Positions 60,422-64,000 of a stretch of 64,000 nt of DNA are shown piece after piece. The stretch's first letter is position 1. Each line of letters begins with the position of its first letter. The notes beneath the pieces are model-generated. The model did not search any database. It was not told where the DNA came from and saw nothing but the letters and a program-made list of their open reading frames with translations. A program made the translations under genes and the position numbers. The DNA comes from Sternotherus odoratus (taxonomy: Eukaryota > Chordata > Testudines > Kinosternidae): positions 43,918,848 to 43,982,847 of the forward strand of contig JAVMKO010000010.1 in the NCBI GenBank assembly GCA_032164245.1, read 5' to 3'.

Positions 60422-62440
60422 AGGTATATCTATACTACAAAAGTTAGGTTGATTTTATGGAAGTCGACATTGAGCCTCCAATTTCAGCAAGTTGATCTTG
60501 CGTGTCCCCACCATTGTGTCAGCAGAGCGCATCTTCGCTTGCACGGCTTGCATCGACACCTGGAGCGCTGCACTGTGCGTAGCTATCCCACAGTGCATGG
60601 AGCCGCGTGGAATGTTGGGTTGGGCTTGCAATGCCTCATGGGACCAAAACATTTGCACAGGTGGTTATGGGAACATGGCATTGGCCTCCCATGATGCAAA
60701 TACCTCCCACCCTTCCTCCCAGAAACCAACGGCAAAGAAACCAAGACTTTTTCATGCCTTTTTTCCTAAGCCTGGGTTACCCGCGCAGATGCCATAGAAT
60801 GATACGTATGGATCCCACTTAGCTGTACAATGTTGTTGTGAGCATTACAAACACCTCATACCTTACCCTGCAGTAATTATTCAGCCAAAGCAAGAGCTGC
60901 CACACAGAACAATATGTCACACAAGCAGCCCTGCTGGAAGCCATGGACGGGAGCAATTCACAGATGCAGGCAACAGTTGCACATCACCTTGACACGGTTG
61001 AGCAACGCTTCTGGGCCTGAGAAACAAGCCCTGACTGGGGGATCGCATTGTTTATGAGGCTATGGGATGACATGCAGAGGCTGGAGAACTTTCGAAGGAA
61101 ACTTTCATGGAACTGTGTGAAAAGCTTTCCCTAGGCGTGAAGCACAGCAATATGAAAATGAGAACTGCTCTTGACAGTTGAGAAGGGAGCTGAGGAGAGC
61201 TCTGTTGCAAAAACAGCTTCGTCCCTTTGGAGGCTTATCCCAATATTCCTTCAAAGGACAAGCATGACTCAGTAGGCTTCTAGAAAACAGGTTTATTGCT
61301 AGCAATAGGGAGCCAGAAGGGTTAACACCCAAAAACAACTGGCTCCACTCTATACATGGTTGAGGGTTTTATAGTCCAGTGAGAATAAAGGGAGGGGGGG
61401 GCTCTCAATACACTTCCACCAGTGAGAACACTTAATGGCTATCACACCCTTTGTTCAGTATTAATCTATTCCATTTACCTGTCTGGCACTCTTTCAGGAC
61501 AGGAGGTTCAGGGTACTCAGACACAGTGTCTCCTGCCTTGTGAAAAGCACAGCGGGGACAGGATGAAGATGAGTTTAAGATACATGCAGGGCAGGGGTCA
61601 GGAGTGCATAGATAAGGGTGAGACTATAATCTAAGGCTGTTTCTAAAATCATACTACACAACATACATAATACAGTTGCTTCTAAGTTACATTATTCTAA
61701 CAGCTCTGTGGAAGTTTGCAATGCCAGACTGTCAGCGGGCCCATCAATTCAGAGTGGGTAAATCTACCATGGGGTCTGCTGTGATCCAAGAAGCCAAGAC
61801 AATCAATAGACTTCTGCCAAAAAGGGCAGTGACTCTGGGCAATATGCAGGACATACTGGATGGTTTTGTGTTTTCTGTGATGGGGTTCCCTAACTGCGGT
61901 GGGGCTATCTTGGCACCAGACCACCTTGCCAAAGAGTACATAGACCCAAAGGGCATACATAAACTTCTCAATGGGGTTTGCAAGCACTGATGAATCACAG
62001 GGACCATTTCATGGACATCAGCGTGGGATGGTCGGGAAGGGGCATGATGTTCATGTCTTTAGGAACTTGATGTTCTTTCCAGACTGCAAAATAACCATTG
62101 GTGATGATGAAATGCCAATTGTGATCCTGGGAGACCCAGCTACCCCTTGCTCCCATGGCTCATGGAGCCATACAAAGGCAGCCTGGCCAGCAATAAGGAC
62201 TGGTTCAACCATAGGCTGAGCAAGAGCAGAATTGTGGTGGAACGTGCCTTTGGACTTTTAAAAGGCTGCTCGTGTTGTTTGCTTATTCGGTTAAATCTCG
62301 GTGAAAGCAATATCCCCATTGTTGTTGCAGTCTGCTGTGTGCCTGCTGGCTCCCTTTCAAACGTCTCTAGAGATGTTACTGGCAGCGGCCGGCTCCCGGC
62401 CTCCGGTTGCCTAGAGCACTTCTGAAATGCCACAATCCAC
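60422..62440 (+). pseudogene. PIF/Harbinger transposase, broken and interrupted
   Basis: A Harbinger-like end (TATATCTATACTACAAAAGTTA) at about 60426 precedes plus-strand frames with DMQRLENFRR, LWKFAMPDCQ, TLGNMQDILDGFVFSVMGFP, FPDCKITIGDDEMPIVILGD and LPWLMEPYKGSL, then RIVVERAFGLLKG and ESNIPIVVAVCCV. These are the DDE nuclease blocks of HARBI1-type transposases. At least two frameshifts (near 61950 and 62140) break it. The block GGAI is followed directly by LAPDH, so the first catalytic Asp (family pattern GGAIDGTH) is deleted. The Glu in VVERAFG is present. A solo LTR splits it at 61203-61702. Confidence 0.9.
61203..61702. mobile_element. Solo LTR inserted in the Harbinger gene
   Basis: The 500-bp sequence begins TGTTGCAAAAACAGC and ends TTATTCTAACA, with the 4-bp duplication GCTC on both sides (61199-61202 and 61703-61706). 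If the LTR and one GCTC are ignored, the transposase frame reads smoothly across the junction, which supports both borders. GCTAGCAATAAACCTG on the minus strand near 61290 suggests minus orientation. Confidence 0.85.
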
Positions 62441-63080
62441 TGGGTTACAGAACACATCACCTTTGCTGCGGCTGGGCAGACCTACTACCAAAGTAGGCAT
62501 TGTGCCACTGAAGATTTCCCGAGTATAGCAGATAGTACACTACCTCCTGGAAGTGCTCAGGATAGACAACGCAGCCTAGAGAGACCGGCAACACCTGTTC
62601 CATTAATATAATGGTGCTTTGTGAGGCAAAGGTGGCATTCATAAGTGTGGGGCCAAGGTCTCCGGCTCAGCCACAGACCTGGCCCCCTGCCATTGCTCCC
62701 AGCACTGGTTAGTTGATTCACAGCACTAACAGCCCTCACTTTCTGCTAGCAGAGCAGATCCCAGCTCATTTGCCCACAGCGAATTGTGACCATGGGTCAT
62801 TCTGGAATTTCAGTGAAGTTTGGCTTCCAACTGCAACCACATCAGCTCAGCCCTCTCCCTTTGCAACAGCACTTGCCATAAATCCCACAGGCTTGGTCAC
62901 TCTCCATGTCTGAAAACAGGAGCCTAAGAATCCCACTGACATGTTAATGCAGAGGGCACGCCCACTCTGTTCAGGAACCCTATCTGTGGGTGTTTGAGGG
63001 ACACTTTTCAACACCAGCCAGAATTCTCAACCACCTTTCAAAGAGCTGTGTCAATGCTTTGCTGGATTATTACAGGCTTA

Positions 63081-63767
63081 GGCGTGTCTACACTACCAAG
63101 TTTTGTTGCCAAAAACTGCCTTTTGGCAACAAAACAGTGAACAATGTGACTTTTGTCAGGGAAAATGCCCAATTTCGGCAACAAAAAAATTCCCCCTCCC
63201 TTTATTGTTGACAAAGAGCCACTGTTGACAGTGCTGTTTGTTTTGTCGCTCTACTCAGTGTTTTGATCTTTGCTGCCCTGCAGACATGCCCCCCCCCCCT
63301 TCAAAGCTGCAGGAAATATCTGACAGCTGAGTGTGCTGCTTCATTTGGGGAACAAAGAGCAAATCAGTGGAATCCTCCTGTTCCACCCTGCACTAGGAAC
63401 ACAGCAGCAGGAAGACTGCTGCCCAGGGAGGGGAGGGGGGGGGGAGGAGGAGAGACTGCTGCGGTGCTTTGATATTCCTCAGCACAGAGCTACTCATGCT
63501 ACTCCTCGCAACTGGGGAGGCTGTGGGAGAACTCAGAGGGAATCCTCCCAAGATGCATAGCAATCAGCTCCTCCTTCCCACAACACTGCACTATGGGATA
63601 CATACCCACAGTGCATTGCTCACAGGGTTAATGATGGTGCCCACAATGTCAACATGACCTGTCAACAGAGGGAGCAAGTGTGAACACCCTTCGGCACTTT
63701 TTGTTTTGTTAACTTTTGGGTATTGACATAAGTCTTGTGGACAAAACTTGGTAGTGTCGACAAAGCC
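63081..63767. mobile_element. PIF/Harbinger MITE, complete
   Basis: The termini GGCGTGTCTACACTACCAAG and CTTGGTAGTGTCGACAAAGCC-type inverted ends pair over about 26 bases. The 3-bp duplication TTA flanks it (63078-63080 and 63768-63770). The 687-bp interior has no transposase, so it would have relied on an autonomous relative. Confidence 0.9.
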
Positions 63768-63977
63768 TTAGCCTGACTCAGGCTCCTAGGCTCAGCAAGG
63801 CTACAAATGGGACACTAAGTTGAAGCACCGCTTCATTGAGCAGTAGATGAATGACCTGTAAGGCACTAGCAGAGGCAGGACAGGGTGCTAAGTATTTTTG
63901 GCATTGTTTCTACACTGGTTAGCAGAAAGACAATAGGGACAGAGTGAAGAAAGAGGGCTGGGACTTCTTTCTGAAAC

Positions 63978-64000
63978 AGAGGTAACAAAGAGTCCTGTGG
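63978..64000 (-). repeat. Start of a Penelope-like repeat, cut by window edge
   Basis: GAGGTAACAAAGAGTCCTGT matches the reverse complement of the tail seen in the copies at 17.0 and 52.1 kb. Confidence 0.6.

Overview
The window is vertebrate nuclear DNA, most likely from a turtle (at least a non-avian reptile). It holds spliced coding exons with GT/AG borders, dense CR1 LINE 3' ends, old MIR-like SINEs, many short hAT and PIF/Harbinger elements, and a Penelope-like repeat whose core resembles a hammerhead ribozyme. There are no bacterial operons, CRISPR arrays, rRNA genes or convincing tRNA genes. The species call is inferred from the repeat repertoire and is not proven.

One gene can be supported: NLRC3, a cytosolic NOD-like receptor that dampens innate signalling. 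It lies on the minus strand and runs off the left edge. In transcript order it shows a possible upstream exon (26409-26516), a CARD-like N-terminal exon (22398-22658), one large NACHT exon (13613-15356), an 87-bp linker/LRR exon (12314-12400), and seven LRR exons of exactly 84 bp (11895-11978, 9478-9561, 7807-7890, 5988-6071, 5018-5101, 3543-3626, 995-1078). All junctions from 22658 leftwards keep the reading frame. Compared with the mammalian protein, about six C-terminal LRR exons lie beyond position 1. The start-codon exon was not found.

Introns (1-22.4 kb): the left part carries CR1 fragments, a CpG-rich hAT-like block (1.84-2.34 kb) and a GC-rich hAT element (10.67-11.10 kb). The intron between the CARD-like and NACHT exons contains a hAT element with an inverted repeat pair inside it, a recent ~0.8 kb direct duplication (17.1 and 19.6 kb), two CR1 copies and a Penelope-like fragment.

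Right part (26.5-64 kb): no second gene was recognised. It is a patchwork of transposons: a LINE with a 100-bp hAT insert (32.9-35.1 kb), two more GC-rich hAT copies (35.3 and 36.3 kb), a composite minisatellite (40.3-42.8 kb), a solo LTR (43.7 kb), a hAT element with internal tandem repeats (50.0 kb), a CR1 carrying a Penelope-like insertion with a 17-bp target duplication (51.3-52.2 kb), and a broken PIF/Harbinger transposase interrupted by a solo LTR (61.0-62.4 kb) beside a complete Harbinger MITE (63.1-63.8 kb).
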